Shown in pieces: positions 38,971 to 48,366 of a stretch of 64,000 nt of DNA. The DNA is from Albimonas donghaensis (GTDB lineage: Bacteria > Pseudomonadota > Alphaproteobacteria > Rhodobacterales > Rhodobacteraceae): NCBI RefSeq assembly GCF_900106695.1, contig NZ_FNMZ01000001.1, forward strand, positions 434,001 to 498,000, in the 5' to 3' direction. The position numbers and the translations under genes are program-made. The notes below the pieces were generated by a model. The model searched no databases. It was not told the origin of the DNA and worked only from the letters and a program-made list of their open reading frames with translations. The first letter of the stretch is position 1. Every line of letters begins with the position of its first letter.

Positions 38971-40899
38971 TTGCCCGTGACCGAGCCGTCCGACATTCCC
39001 CCCGCCGCGAAATCCGCCCCCGGCCATGCGGCCTCCGGGCCCGATGCGCCCGTGGCCTCGGCCGGAGGCGCCGCCGCCAGCGGGATCGAGCCGGGCGAGA
39101 CCGGCCTGCCCACCTGGATCGAGAACGAGCTGGAGCGCCCGCGCGCGCGCTCGCTCGGCGCGCTGCGTCACATTCCCGGCCTGATCGCCCCCTATCGCGG
39201 GCTCGCCTTCGGCGCGATGGCCATGCTGCTGGTCACCACCGTGCTCAACCTGGTGCTGCCGGTGGCCGCGGGCCGCGTGGTCGACGGTTTCTCGGAAGAG
39301 AACCTGGCGCTGATGGACGCCTATTTCCTGGCCGCCTTCGCCATCGCGGGGGGCCTCGCGCTCAGCACCGCGGCGCGCTTCTACCTGGTCTCGCGCCTGG
39401 GCGAACGGGTCATCGCCGACCTGCGCCGGCAGGTCTACGACAAGGTCATCGGCATGAGCCCGGCCTTCTACGAAAAGCTGATGACCGGCGAGGTGCTGTC
39501 GCGGCTGGGCAACGACACCACCCTGCTGATGAGCGTGGTCGGCTCCACCGTCTCGGTCGCGCTGCGCAACGCGCTGCTGTTCGTCGGCGGCCTGGGCATG
39601 ATGTTCTGGACCTCGCCCAAGCTGACGCTCTTCGGGATGCTGATGGCGCCGGTGCTGGTGTTCCCGATCCTGATCATCGGGCGCCGGGTGCGCAAACTCT
39701 CCAAGCTCACCCAGGGGGCGCTGGCGCAGAGCGCGTCGATGGCCTCCGAGAGCCTGCTCGCCGCGCAGACCGTGCAGTCCTACACCGCCGAGGACGCCGA
39801 GCGCGCCCGCTATGGCGGCGCCATCGAGCAGGCCTACGGCTTCGCCATGCGCCGCATCCGGGCGCGCACCGCGCTGACCGCGATGATCATCTTCCTGGTG
39901 TTCTCGGGCGTGGTCGGGGTGATGTGGATCGGGGCGGACGACCTGCGCAACGGCGCGATCAGCCCGGGCGAGCTGGTGCAGTTCCTGATCTATTCGGTGC
40001 TGGTGGCCGGCGCGACGGGCGCGCTGTCGGAGGTCTGGGGCGAGATGCAGCGCGCCGCCGGCGCCACCGAGCGGCTGATCGAGCTGCTGGAGATGGACGA
40101 CGAGGTCCGCCGCCCCGACGCGCCCACGCCCCCCGCGGCGCCGGCGCTCGGCGAGGTGACGTTCGACCGCGTGCGCTTCCGCTATCCCTCGCGGCCCGAG
40201 CGGCTGGCGCTGGGCGATGTCAGCTTCACCGTGGCGCCGGGCGAGACGCTGGCGCTGGTCGGGCCCTCGGGCGCCGGCAAGACCACGATCTTCCAGATGC
40301 TGATGCGCTTTTACGAGCTGGAGTCCGGAACCGTCTCCATCGACGGCGTGGACATCGCGCGGATGGATCCGGTGGCCCTGCGCCGCGGCTACTCGGTGGT
40401 CAGCCAGGACCCGGCGATCTTCGCCAACACGGTGGAGGCCAACATCCGCTTCGGGCGCCCCGAGGCGACCATGGAGGAGGTCGAGGCCGCCGCCCGCGCC
40501 GCCGCCGCCCATGACTTCATCACCGCGCTGCCCCGCGGCTACCAGACCTATGTGGGCGAGCGGGGGCTGATGCTGTCGGGCGGCCAGAAGCAGCGGCTCG
40601 CCATCGCGCGCGCGGTGCTGCGCGACGCGCCGATCCTGCTGCTGGACGAGGCGACCTCGGCGCTGGACGCGGAGAGCGAGCGGCTGGTGCAGGAGGCGCT
40701 GGAGCGGCTGTCGGCCGGGCGCACCACGCTGGTCATCGCGCATCGGCTGGCGACGGTGAAGGCCGCGGACCGCATCCTGGTGATGGAGGACGGCCGCATC
40801 GTCGCCGAGGGCGCCCATGACGCGCTGATCGCCGAGAACGGGCTCTACGCCCGCTTCGCCCGGCTGCAGTTCACCGACGGCCCCGCCGCCGTCGGCTGA
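38971..40899 (+). CDS. ABC exporter, fused membrane and ATPase domains
   Basis: A 642-aa half-transporter. A Pro/Ala-rich cytoplasmic lead of about 65 residues precedes the six-helix exporter domain (about 75-360). The ATPase domain has Walker A GPSGAGKTT, signature LSGGQKQR, Walker B ILLLDEATSALD and the H-loop IAHRLAT. It resembles MsbA/HlyB-type exporters for lipids or drugs. TTG 38971 is used because AGGAG lies 7 nt upstream; GTG 38977 is also possible. It is expected to act as a homodimer. Confidence 0.88.
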   Translation: MPVTEPSDIPPAAKSAPGHAASGPDAPVASAGGAAASGIEPGETGLPTWIENELERPRARSLGALRHIPGLIAPYRGLAFGAMAMLLVTTVLNLVLPVAAGRVVDGFSEENLALMDAYFLAAFAIAGGLALSTAARFYLVSRLGERVIADLRRQVYDKVIGMSPAFYEKLMTGEVLSRLGNDTTLLMSVVGSTVSVALRNALLFVGGLGMMFWTSPKLTLFGMLMAPVLVFPILIIGRRVRKLSKLTQGALAQSASMASESLLAAQTVQSYTAEDAERARYGGAIEQAYGFAMRRIRARTALTAMIIFLVFSGVVGVMWIGADDLRNGAISPGELVQFLIYSVLVAGATGALSEVWGEMQRAAGATERLIELLEMDDEVRRPDAPTPPAAPALGEVTFDRVRFRYPSRPERLALGDVSFTVAPGETLALVGPSGAGKTTIFQMLMRFYELESGTVSIDGVDIARMDPVALRRGYSVVSQDPAIFANTVEANIRFGRPEATMEEVEAAARAAAAHDFITALPRGYQTYVGERGLMLSGGQKQRLAIARAVLRDAPILLLDEATSALDAESERLVQEALERLSAGRTTLVIAHRLATVKAADRILVMEDGRIVAEGAHDALIAENGLYARFARLQFTDGPAAVG

Positions 40900-41170
40900 T
40901 CCCCCCGCCTCCCGTCCGCCCGCCTCCCGCCCGCCGCCCCCGCGCCGTCCTGCCCCGCCCTCCGCCGCCCCCATGGAACGAGGAGGGGCGCGCAGGGCCG
41001 GCGTGAGGCACTGGTTCCGCTTGGTGAATTTCCGTATCCTCGGGCGCATCGGACGTCGCGTCCGCGGCGCAGTGACGCTAGGTTGCGGTTGCGCAAGTTG
41101 ACGTGCGCGTCCATCTGTTCCGCAGCCGCGGAGAAACGGCGCGGAGGGAGCGATCGCAGGGAGGACCGTC

Positions 41171-43081
41171 ATGGACGGATCGCGGGAGACCTATTCGGCT
41201 ATCGACGACAAGGCGAGCTGGGAGGCCGTGCCCCTGTCGGAACGCTGGAGCGCGCGGAGCGTCTACGAGCTGCTGACCCAGACCGCCGGCGCGCAGGCCG
41301 ACCGGCCGGCGCTGAGCTTCCAGATCCGCTCGGGCGAAAGCGACAAGGCGGAGACCCTGACCTGGGAGCAGGTGCGCGCCCGGACCGCGCGCGCCGCGAA
41401 CCTGTTTCGGGATCTCGGCGTGCAGGAGGGCGACGGGGTCGCCTATCTGCTGCCCAACTGCTCGGAAGCGGTGATCGCGCTGATGGCGGGCGCCACCGCG
41501 GGCACGGTCTGTCCGCTGAACCCGCTGCTGGACGCCGAGCAGATCGGCGCCCTGCTGCGCGAGACCGGGGCGAAGGTGCTGGTCACCCTCGCGCCCTTCC
41601 CCAAGACCGACGTGGCCGAGAAGGCCGCCGCCGCCGTGGCGCTGGCGCCCGAGGTGAAGGCGATCGTCGAGATCGACCTGAAGCGCTATCTCGCGCCGCC
41701 GCTGAGCTGGATCGTGCCGCTGATCCGGCCCAAACGGCCCGGCGGGCATTCGGCGAAGATCCTCGATTTCCATGAGGCCATCGCCGGCAAGTCCGATCAG
41801 CTCGCCTTCGCGGAATCCGGCGACCCGCAGCGCATCGGCGCCTGCTTCCACACCGGCGGCACCACCGGCATGCCCAAGATCGCCCGGCACACGCATCACG
41901 GGATGATCTACAACGGCTGGCTCTCGGCCTCGATGATGTTCAGCGCCGAGGACGTGGTGCTGTGCCCGCTGCCGATGTTCCACGTCTTCGCGGCCTATCC
42001 GATCTGGATGGCCTGCATGGCCTCGGGCGCGCATATGGTGATGCCGACCCCGCAGGGCTATCGCGGCGACGGGGTCTTCGACAATTACTGGAAGCTGGTG
42101 GCGCGCTGGCGCGCGACGCTGATGATCACCGTGCCCACCGCCGCCGCCGCCCTGATGCAGCGCGAGGTGAACGCCGACGTCTCCACCCTGCGCTACGCGC
42201 TCTGCGGCTCGGCGCCCCTGCCGCTGGGGCTGTTCGAGCGGTTCGAGCAGGCGACCGGGGTCAAGATCCTCGAAGGCTACGGGATGACCGAGGCGACCTG
42301 CCTCGTGTCCTGCAACCCGGCGACGGGGGAGCGCAAGGTCGGCTCGGTCGGGCTGCCCTTCCCCTATACCGACGTGCGCATCCTGATGTGCGACGAGGTC
42401 GGCAACGTCGTCAAGGAATGCGGAACCGACGAGGTGGGCGAGATCTGCGTCTCCAATCCCGGCGTGATTCCGGGGGGAACCTATACGGAGCCGGAGCGCA
42501 ACGTGAACCTCTACGCGGACAATGACTGGCTGCGGACCGGGGATCTGGGGCGGATCGACGGCGACGGCTACCTGTGGATCACCGGGCGGGCGAAGGATCT
42601 GATCATCCGCGGCGGGCACAATATCGACCCCGCGCTGATCGAGGAGGCGCTGGCCCGGCATCCCGCCGTGGCCATGGCCGGGGCGGTGGGCCAGCCCGAC
42701 GCGCATTCCGGCGAGGTGCCCTGCGTCTATGTGGAGCTGGCGGCGGGGCAGGAGGCCTCGATCGAGGCGCTGCAGGCATGGGCCGATGAGCGCATCCCCG
42801 AGCGGGCGGCGCATCCCAAGCATATCGAGATCCTGCCCGAGATCCCCAAGACCGCGGTGGGCAAGGTGTTCAAGCCGGACCTGCGCAAGCTGGCGATCGC
42901 GCGGGTCTACGGCGCGGCGCTGGCCAAGGCGGGGATCAAGGTCGAGGTGAATGTGGTCGAGGACCGCAAGCTGGGCCTGGTGGCCGAGCTGCGCCCGGTG
43001 GGCAAGGCGGTCAGCCAGGCCGAGCTGCGCGCGGTGCTCGATGTCTTCGCGCGGCCGTTCCGGTTGATCGAGAAGGGCTGA
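41171..43081 (+). CDS. acyl-CoA synthetase (AMP-binding)
   Basis: A 636-aa adenylate-forming enzyme. The phosphate loop is TGGTTGMPK, the core motifs are GYGMTEAT and WLRTGDLG, and the C-terminal hinge is ITGRAKDLIIRGG. The catalytic Lys is in PKTAVGKVFKPDLR. It joins a carboxylic acid to CoA through an acyl-AMP. The substrate is probably a fatty or aromatic acid. The N-terminal 45 residues and the insert around RYLAPPLSWIVPLIRPKRPGG are typical of one acyl-CoA synthetase subgroup. ATG 41171 follows GGGAGG. Confidence 0.9.
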   Translation: MDGSRETYSAIDDKASWEAVPLSERWSARSVYELLTQTAGAQADRPALSFQIRSGESDKAETLTWEQVRARTARAANLFRDLGVQEGDGVAYLLPNCSEAVIALMAGATAGTVCPLNPLLDAEQIGALLRETGAKVLVTLAPFPKTDVAEKAAAAVALAPEVKAIVEIDLKRYLAPPLSWIVPLIRPKRPGGHSAKILDFHEAIAGKSDQLAFAESGDPQRIGACFHTGGTTGMPKIARHTHHGMIYNGWLSASMMFSAEDVVLCPLPMFHVFAAYPIWMACMASGAHMVMPTPQGYRGDGVFDNYWKLVARWRATLMITVPTAAAALMQREVNADVSTLRYALCGSAPLPLGLFERFEQATGVKILEGYGMTEATCLVSCNPATGERKVGSVGLPFPYTDVRILMCDEVGNVVKECGTDEVGEICVSNPGVIPGGTYTEPERNVNLYADNDWLRTGDLGRIDGDGYLWITGRAKDLIIRGGHNIDPALIEEALARHPAVAMAGAVGQPDAHSGEVPCVYVELAAGQEASIEALQAWADERIPERAAHPKHIEILPEIPKTAVGKVFKPDLRKLAIARVYGAALAKAGIKVEVNVVEDRKLGLVAELRPVGKAVSQAELRAVLDVFARPFRLIEKG

Positions 43082-43259
43082 GCCGGGGTCCGGGCCGGGC
43101 CGCCTTCCCGGTCGGGAGGGCGGGCCGGCGCCCTGCGCCGGGCGCCGCGTCGAGGGCGCGCCGACGGGACCGGCGGGCCCGCGGCGCATTGAAACGGGGA
43201 CGAGGGTCGCGAGGTCTCCTCACGGCGCGGGGCGCGCGTCCGGATGGGGGGGCGCGGGC

Positions 43260-43347
43260 GGTGGTTCGTGGACGGTGGTTCGCGGACGGGGCGTTGCGGA
43301 CGGGGCTTCGCGGCGCGGCCGATCACGAGTTCGCCGATCACGGGTTC
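43260..43347. repeat. cluster of 14-15-bp tandem duplications
   Basis: GGTGGTTCGTGGAC is repeated with changes at 43260, 43274 and 43288. GCCGATCACGAGTTC is repeated with one change at 43318 and 43333. All lie in the 413-bp gene-free spacer (43082-43494) before the YHS-protein gene. The rest of that spacer shows nothing recognisable. Confidence 0.75.
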
Positions 43348-43494
43348 ATCGCGAAACCATCGCGCGCGCGGGGCTTGGATTGACGCCCGGTCACGAAGCG
43401 CGGAGGGGGGGCGCCCGGCGGCGCCGATCCGGGGCAGGGTGCGCGCATCGCGATCTTCGCGCCACCCCCGTTCCCAATCGCCGGAGCCCAGACG

Positions 43495-44040
43495 ATGACC
43501 CGCCCCGCCGACGCACCCGCTGAGTCCCTCCGTTCTTCCACCCTCCGCGATCCCGCGCCCGCCGCCCGCCCGCGCAGCCGGCGCGAGGCGCTGGCGCTGG
43601 GCCTCGGCGGTCTCGCCGCCATGGGGCTCGCATTCGCGCCCCGGGCCGCGCGCGCCGAATCCGACCCGGTCTTCTCCGACTGGCGCGGCCGCGCGATCCG
43701 CGGCTATGACCCGGTCGCCTATTTCACCGAAGGCAAGCCGGTGCAGGGCTCGTCCGACTTCGAGACCGAGTGGAAGGGCGCGACCTGGCGCTTCGCCTCC
43801 GCCGCCAACCGCGAGGCCTTCCTGGCCGATCCGGAGAAATACGCGCCCCAATACGGCGGCTACTGCGCCTGGGCGGTGAGCCAGGGCCAGACCGCGCCGA
43901 TCGAGCCCGAGCAGTGGTCGATCGTCGATGGCAAGCTCTACCTCAACTACAACGCGGACGTGCAGGCCAAGTGGAAGGCGGATGTGCCGGGCTTCATCGC
44001 CAAGGCGGACGAGAACTGGCCGAAGGTGCTGGAGAAGTGA
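43495..44040 (+). CDS. YHS domain-containing exported protein
   Basis: A 181-aa protein with a twin-arginine type signal (RSRREALALGLGGLAAMGLAF, residues about 24-45). The mature part is a YHS-family domain: GYDPVAYFTEGKPVQGSSDFETEWKGATWRFAS, then YGGYCAWAVSQG. YHS domains are metal- or haem-associated small modules, often copper linked. The C-terminal half (WSIVDGKLYLNYN, WPKVL) belongs to the same widespread family of periplasmic YHS proteins. No metal transporter is adjacent. Confidence 0.83.
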   Translation: MTRPADAPAESLRSSTLRDPAPAARPRSRREALALGLGGLAAMGLAFAPRAARAESDPVFSDWRGRAIRGYDPVAYFTEGKPVQGSSDFETEWKGATWRFASAANREAFLADPEKYAPQYGGYCAWAVSQGQTAPIEPEQWSIVDGKLYLNYNADVQAKWKADVPGFIAKADENWPKVLEK

Positions 44041-44056
44041 CGCCGGTCTGACCGCG

Positions 44057-44083
44057 GGGCGGGCGGCGTCGCGCCGCCCGCCC
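44057..44083 (+). terminator. strong hairpin after YHS-protein gene
   Basis: A 12-bp perfect stem (44057-44068 with 44072-44083) with loop TCG starts 17 bp after the stop codon. There is no U-tract. The stem runs directly into the decamer repeat array. Confidence 0.6.
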
Positions 44084-44138
44084 GATCCCGCCCGATCCCG
44101 CCCGATCCCGCCCGATCCCGCCCGATCCCGCCCGATCC
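44081..44138. repeat. six tandem copies of a 10-bp repeat
   Basis: CCCGATCCCG is repeated five times exactly from 44081 to 44130. A sixth, partly changed copy ends near 44138. It lies in the spacer before matB. The 10-bp period matches a helix turn. Slippage at this locus would change spacer length. Confidence 0.93.
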
Positions 44139-44320
44139 GGTTCCGCCGCGCGCGCGCCGCGAAGGACCTGAGACGCGCGCAGGCGCGCGGCGAGGCGAAG
44201 TCCTGCCCGCGTCAGCGGGCGCCGCCGGATCGCCCGGCCCGGAGATCCGCGCAGCCCCTCCGCCTTGCCTCCGCGCCCCCACGGGTGCAGGAAACAGGGA
44301 AAGATCAGGAGGGACCCCCG

Positions 44321-45871
44321 ATGCCAGCCACCCCGACCGACGCGCCCTATGCGGGCAACCTGCTCGCCGCCGCCCTGCGCGCGCCCTCCGCGGGCGACGA
44401 GGGACGCGTCTTCGCCACCCAGGTCGGCCGCCCCGACCTGACCTATGGCGCGCTCTGGGACGGGGGCGAGCGCATGGCCGCGGCGCTCGTCGCGCTCGGC
44501 GTGAAGCCCGGAGACCGGGTGGCCATGCAGGCCGAGAAGTCGCTGGAGGCCGTGCAGCTCTATCTCGGCGTGGTGCTGGCCGGCGCGGCCTTCCTGCCGC
44601 TCAACACCGCTTATGTGCCCGCCGAAATCGAATATTTCCTGGGCGACGCCGAGCCCACGGTCTTCGTCTGCGATCCCGCCGCGCTCGCCGCGCTCGAGCC
44701 CATCGCGGCGAAGGCCGGCGTGGCCGCGGTGATGACGCTGGATGCGGATGGCGAGGGGACCATGGCCGACGCCGCGGCGGCGCAGGCGCCCGGCTTCGCG
44801 GCGGCGGCGCGGGGGGCGGACGATCTCGCCTGCATTCTCTACACCTCGGGCACCACCGGGCGCTCCAAGGGGGCGATGCTGACGCATTCCAACCTCGCCT
44901 CCAACGCCGAGACCCTGCGCGACTACTGGCGCTTCACCCCCGCCGACCGGCTGATCCACGCGCTGCCGATCTTTCACGCCCACGGGCTCTACGTGGCGCT
45001 GAACGTCACGCTGGTGGCCGGCGGCGCCCTGATCTTCCAGCCCAAATTCGACCCCGACGCGGTGCTCGCCGCCATGCCCGCGGCCACCGCCCTGATGGGC
45101 GTGCCGACCTTCTACACCCGCCTGCTCGACCATCCCGGCATGACCCGCGAGGCGGCGGCGGGGATGCGCCTCTTCGTCTCCGGCTCCGCCCCCATGCTGG
45201 CCGAGACCCATGCCCGCTGGACCGAGGCCACCGGCCACCGGATCCTCGAGCGCTACGGCATGACCGAGACCTCGATGAACGCCTCCAACCCCTATGACGG
45301 CGACCGGCGCCCGGGCACGGTGGGTTTCCCGCTGCCGGGCGTGGAGATCATCATCACCGACCCCGAGACCGGCGCGCAGATGCAAGCCGGCGAAACCGGG
45401 ATGCTGGAGGTCCGCGGCCCCAACGTGTTCAAGGGCTACTGGCGGATGCCCGAGAAGACGGCGGAGGAGAAGCGGGAGAACGGTTTCTTCATCACCGGCG
45501 ATCTCGCGCAGATCTCGGAGGACGGCTACGTCTCCATCGTGGGGCGGGCCAAGGACCTGGTGATCTCGGGCGGCTACAACGTCTACCCGAAGGAGGTCGA
45601 GGGCCTGATCGACGACCTTCCCGGCGTGAAGGAAAGCGCGGTGATCGGCCTGCCGCACGCGGATTTCGGCGAGGGGGTGGCGGCGGTGATCGCCGAGACC
45701 GCTCCCGGTTCGGTGGACGCGGAGGCGGTGAAGGCGGCGCTGCGCGACCGGATCGCGCGCTACAAGCAGCCGCGGGCGGTGTTCGTGGTGGCGGAACTGC
45801 CGCGCAACACCATGGGCAAGGTGCAGAAGAACGTGCTGCGCGAGACCTACAAGGATGCGTTCGCCGGTTGA
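44321..45871 (+). CDS. matB: malonate-CoA ligase (malonyl-CoA synthetase)
   Basis: A 516-aa adenylate-forming enzyme converting malonate, ATP and CoA to malonyl-CoA. The phosphate loop is YTSGTTGRSKGAM. ERYGMTETSMNASNPYDGDRRPGTVG is the MatB-type substrate region (RYGMTET with the Arg for the distal carboxylate). RAKDLVISGGYNVYPKEVE and the Lys in NTMGKVQKN complete the C domain. AGGAGGG lies at 44308-44314 before ATG 44321. MatA or a malonate carrier is not in the window. Confidence 0.93.
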   Translation: MPATPTDAPYAGNLLAAALRAPSAGDEGRVFATQVGRPDLTYGALWDGGERMAAALVALGVKPGDRVAMQAEKSLEAVQLYLGVVLAGAAFLPLNTAYVPAEIEYFLGDAEPTVFVCDPAALAALEPIAAKAGVAAVMTLDADGEGTMADAAAAQAPGFAAAARGADDLACILYTSGTTGRSKGAMLTHSNLASNAETLRDYWRFTPADRLIHALPIFHAHGLYVALNVTLVAGGALIFQPKFDPDAVLAAMPAATALMGVPTFYTRLLDHPGMTREAAAGMRLFVSGSAPMLAETHARWTEATGHRILERYGMTETSMNASNPYDGDRRPGTVGFPLPGVEIIITDPETGAQMQAGETGMLEVRGPNVFKGYWRMPEKTAEEKRENGFFITGDLAQISEDGYVSIVGRAKDLVISGGYNVYPKEVEGLIDDLPGVKESAVIGLPHADFGEGVAAVIAETAPGSVDAEAVKAALRDRIARYKQPRAVFVVAELPRNTMGKVQKNVLRETYKDAFAG

Positions 45872-45978
45872 TCGGGCGGAGGGGGGCGCGGGGCGCGGCT
45901 GACGCCGCGCGCCGCCGCGGCGGATCTCCCGCCCTCCCACCCTGATCCGCCGCGGCGGCGGGCGCGAGAGAGGCGAAG

Positions 45979-46006
45979 GCCCGGCGAAGGGATCGCCGGG
46001 CGTTTT
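45979..46006 (+). terminator. matB intrinsic terminator
   Basis: GCCCGGCGA at 45979-45987 pairs perfectly with TCGCCGGGC at 45993-46001 across a 5-base loop and is followed by GTTTT. It lies 108 bp downstream of the stop codon. Confidence 0.85.
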
Positions 46007-46050
46007 CCTGTTTCAGGGGATCTCCTGCCGGGGGGGCGCGGCTCGCCGCC

Positions 46051-47379
46051 TCAGCGGCCGCGCAGGTCCTGCATTCCGGGCATGGACTGGGGGCGGGCCT
46101 CGCCCACATGGCGGGCGCGGGCCTCGGCCTCGCGCGCCACGGCGATCTCTTCGCGAAGCCGCCGCCGCTCCACCGCCATGACGTAGAGGATGGAGAGCGT
46201 CGAGAGCACGCCGGTCAGCAGCATCATCCCGATCAGCGGCCAGGGCCCCGTCTCCGGCCCCAGCAGGGCGCCGGTCGCGGCCGACAGCGCCGCCCCGCCG
46301 CCCATCATCAGCGTCGAGCCCAGCCCCGAGGCGCTGCCCGCCAGCTGCGGGCGCACGGACAACGAGCCCGCCATGGCGTTGGGCATGGTCATGCCGTTGC
46401 CCATGCCCATCACGAAGACCGGTCCGAACAGCGCCAGCGGATGCGCGAGCCCGGCGAGGAACATCACGAGGCAGCCCAGCATGGCGCAGGTCGACACCAG
46501 GGTGCCGGTGAGGATCATCCGGTTCAGCCCGACCCGCTGCGAATAGCGTCCCGACAGGAAGTTCCCCGACATGTAGCCGCCGGCGATGAAGCCGAAATAG
46601 AAGCCCAGCTCCGACGGGCTCAGCCCCAGCATCTCGGTGGCCACATAGGGCGCGCCGCCCATGAAGGTGAAGAAGGCGCCCGACGCGAAGGCGCAGGCCA
46701 GCGCGTAGCCCCAGAAGCGGCGCGAGGCGAAAAGCTCGGGATAGGCGCGGAACTGCTCGGTGAAGGAGGCGGAGCGGTGGCGGTTGGTCTCCCCCGCATC
46801 GGCCCAGCACAGGGCGGTCGCGGCGATGCCGAAGACCAGCAGCACGATGAAATTGGCGTGCCAGCCCCAGGTCTGCTCCAGCGCGCCGCCGATCATCGGG
46901 CCGATCATCGGGGCCACGGCCATGCACATGGTGACGTAGCCGATCATGGAGGCGGATTTCTCCGGCCCCACCATGTCGCGCACCATGGCCCGGCTCAGCA
47001 CCAGCCCGGCCGAGACGCCGGCCTGGGCCATGCGGCAGGCCATGAAGATCTCGATCGTGGGCGCGAGGATGCAGCCCAGCGTCGCGACCGTGAAGATCGC
47101 GAAGGCGCCCAGCACCACCGGCCGGCGGCCATAGCGGTCCGAGAGCGGCCCGATCAGCAGCTGCACCGCCGCCATCACCGTCAGATAGGCGGAGATGGCG
47201 AGCTGCATGACCGCGTACTCGACCTCGAAATACGCGGCCATGCCGGGCATCGAGGGCAGGAAGATGTTCATGCTGAGCGCGCCGAGACCCGCCATCACCA
47301 CCAGCGTGATGATCGCCGGCGGAGTCGATCTGTCGAAAATGCGGGCGGGCCGAGTCGGCGCAGGATCGGCGAGTGTCAT
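46051..47379 (-). CDS. Bcr/CflA family multidrug efflux MFS transporter
   Basis: A 442-aa inner-membrane drug/H+ antiporter with twelve hydrophobic segments. NIFLPSMPGMAAYFEV in the first loop and GPLSDRYGRRPVVLGAF (motif A) are typical of Bcr/CflA proteins. R-MVRDMVGPEKSA near residue 120 and the proline/glycine-rich helix-5 motif APMIGPMIGGAL agree. The C-terminal 45 residues form a charged cytoplasmic tail longer than usual. Bicyclomycin or chloramphenicol resistance is a family property, not shown here. Confidence 0.88.
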   Translation of the reverse strand: MTLADPAPTRPARIFDRSTPPAIITLVVMAGLGALSMNIFLPSMPGMAAYFEVEYAVMQLAISAYLTVMAAVQLLIGPLSDRYGRRPVVLGAFAIFTVATLGCILAPTIEIFMACRMAQAGVSAGLVLSRAMVRDMVGPEKSASMIGYVTMCMAVAPMIGPMIGGALEQTWGWHANFIVLLVFGIAATALCWADAGETNRHRSASFTEQFRAYPELFASRRFWGYALACAFASGAFFTFMGGAPYVATEMLGLSPSELGFYFGFIAGGYMSGNFLSGRYSQRVGLNRMILTGTLVSTCAMLGCLVMFLAGLAHPLALFGPVFVMGMGNGMTMPNAMAGSLSVRPQLAGSASGLGSTLMMGGGAALSAATGALLGPETGPWPLIGMMLLTGVLSTLSILYVMAVERRRLREEIAVAREAEARARHVGEARPQSMPGMQDLRGR

Positions 47380-47513
47380 AAGGCGCTCTTACAATGAAGG
47401 GGTGCGCCTGTCTATCGCGCGCGCCGTCTGGACGCGGTCGTGTCCGTCACGTCGCGGCCCACTGCGAAGGTCGGGTTTCTTTTCCGTTAAACCACCATTT
47501 GCGAACGAAACCA

Positions 47514-47528
47514 TTAATCTCTTGCTAA
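47514..47528 (+). promoter_or_regulatory. near-consensus CtrA box
   Basis: TTAA-N7-CTAA matches seven of eight fixed positions of the TTAA-N7-TTAA CtrA box. It lies 98 bp before the receiver-protein start, in an unusually A/T-rich spacer with further TTAAACC and TAACC half-sites. No clear -10 element was found at the ideal distance. Confidence 0.4.
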
Positions 47529-47625
47529 CCAAAACGGGCTATCCCGGCCGCGGAAACGCAACCTTTCCTCAACCATGCGCTGCAAAAGTGCGCCTTGCGA
47601 CCGTGAGGGTCGGAAGGGGTGTGGC

Positions 47626-48111
47626 ATGCGGTGCCTGGTAGTGGACGATTGCGAGGAGCTGGCGCTGTTGTGGCGGCTTGAGCTGACGACGCGCAGTTTC
47701 GACGTGGACGTGGCCCTGAACGCGGAAGAGGCGTTCAAGGCCATGCTTCATACGCGCTACGACCTGATCGTGGCGGATCTGGGTTTGCCGGACGGGTCCG
47801 GCGTGACCGTGGCGCAAAGCGCCGCGATGCGCGCGCCGGATGCGGACGTGGTGGTGGTGACGGCCCGGACGGAATTCCCCAACGGGGAACTGTTCGGGAT
47901 GTCCGACAACATCGTCGGCGTGTTTCGAAAATCGGCGGACATGTCCGACCTCTACGCCTTCGTCGAGCATCTGCGCGAGCGTCGGGAACGGGACGACGCC
48001 CCCGCTGTCCGTGCCGCCCGCGATCGAGGGGAGGCCGAAGAGGCCGGGGCCGACATCTTCGGGCCGGCCTGGAGCAAGGCGCGCCGGATCACGGCCAACG
48101 CCGCCGAATAG
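47626..48111 (+). CDS. single-domain response regulator (receiver protein)
   Basis: A 161-aa CheY-like protein. The acidic pair D7-D8, phosphoacceptor D51 (VADLGLPDG), the Thr of VVVVTAR and the Lys of VFRKSADM are in place. A charged tail of about 40 residues (RERRERDDAPAVRAARDRGEAEEAG) without an output domain follows. It must therefore act by protein contact. No histidine kinase is adjacent. ATG 47626 has GGAAGGGG upstream. The candidate CtrA box suggests membership of the cell-cycle or motility regulon. Confidence 0.83.
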   Translation: MRCLVVDDCEELALLWRLELTTRSFDVDVALNAEEAFKAMLHTRYDLIVADLGLPDGSGVTVAQSAAMRAPDADVVVVTARTEFPNGELFGMSDNIVGVFRKSADMSDLYAFVEHLRERRERDDAPAVRAARDRGEAEEAGADIFGPAWSKARRITANAAE

Positions 48112-48366
48112 GCCTCGGCCGGTTCTCCCGCGGACGCGATCGCCCGGACCGGGTGACGGCGGGTCGGATGCGCGGACGGCGCCGCCCGCGTGCGGTGACG
48201 CCGGATGGCGGCGCGCGAAGCCGCTTGGCGCGCGGCGCCCGCGTCCAATCCGCGACCCCGCGAGGTCCGGCCCCGATCCCCTGTGCCGCGCGAACCGCTT
48301 CGCGGCCTCATGCGGGGGGCGCCTCTCCGGGCTGGCGGAGCGCCGCGCGCCGACCCGAGGCCGGGA

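Noticed and set aside
36679-40899. 1406-codon open frame on the plus strand
   Set aside because: Only the last part from 38971 is the ABC exporter. The earlier part is antisense to metG and the MFS gene and translates to Gly/Arg/Gln-rich sequence; it is a high-GC artefact.
36796-41172. 1458-codon open frame on the minus strand
   Set aside because: Only 36796-38016 encodes a protein-like sequence (MFS carrier). The rest is antisense to the ABC exporter or spacer.
44081-44138. Decamer array considered as CRISPR
   Set aside because: Units are 10 bp, gap-free and without spacers, and no cas genes are present.
43994-45940. 648-codon minus-strand frame antisense to matB
   Set aside because: His/Arg/Gly-rich shadow. 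The MatB frame is conserved.
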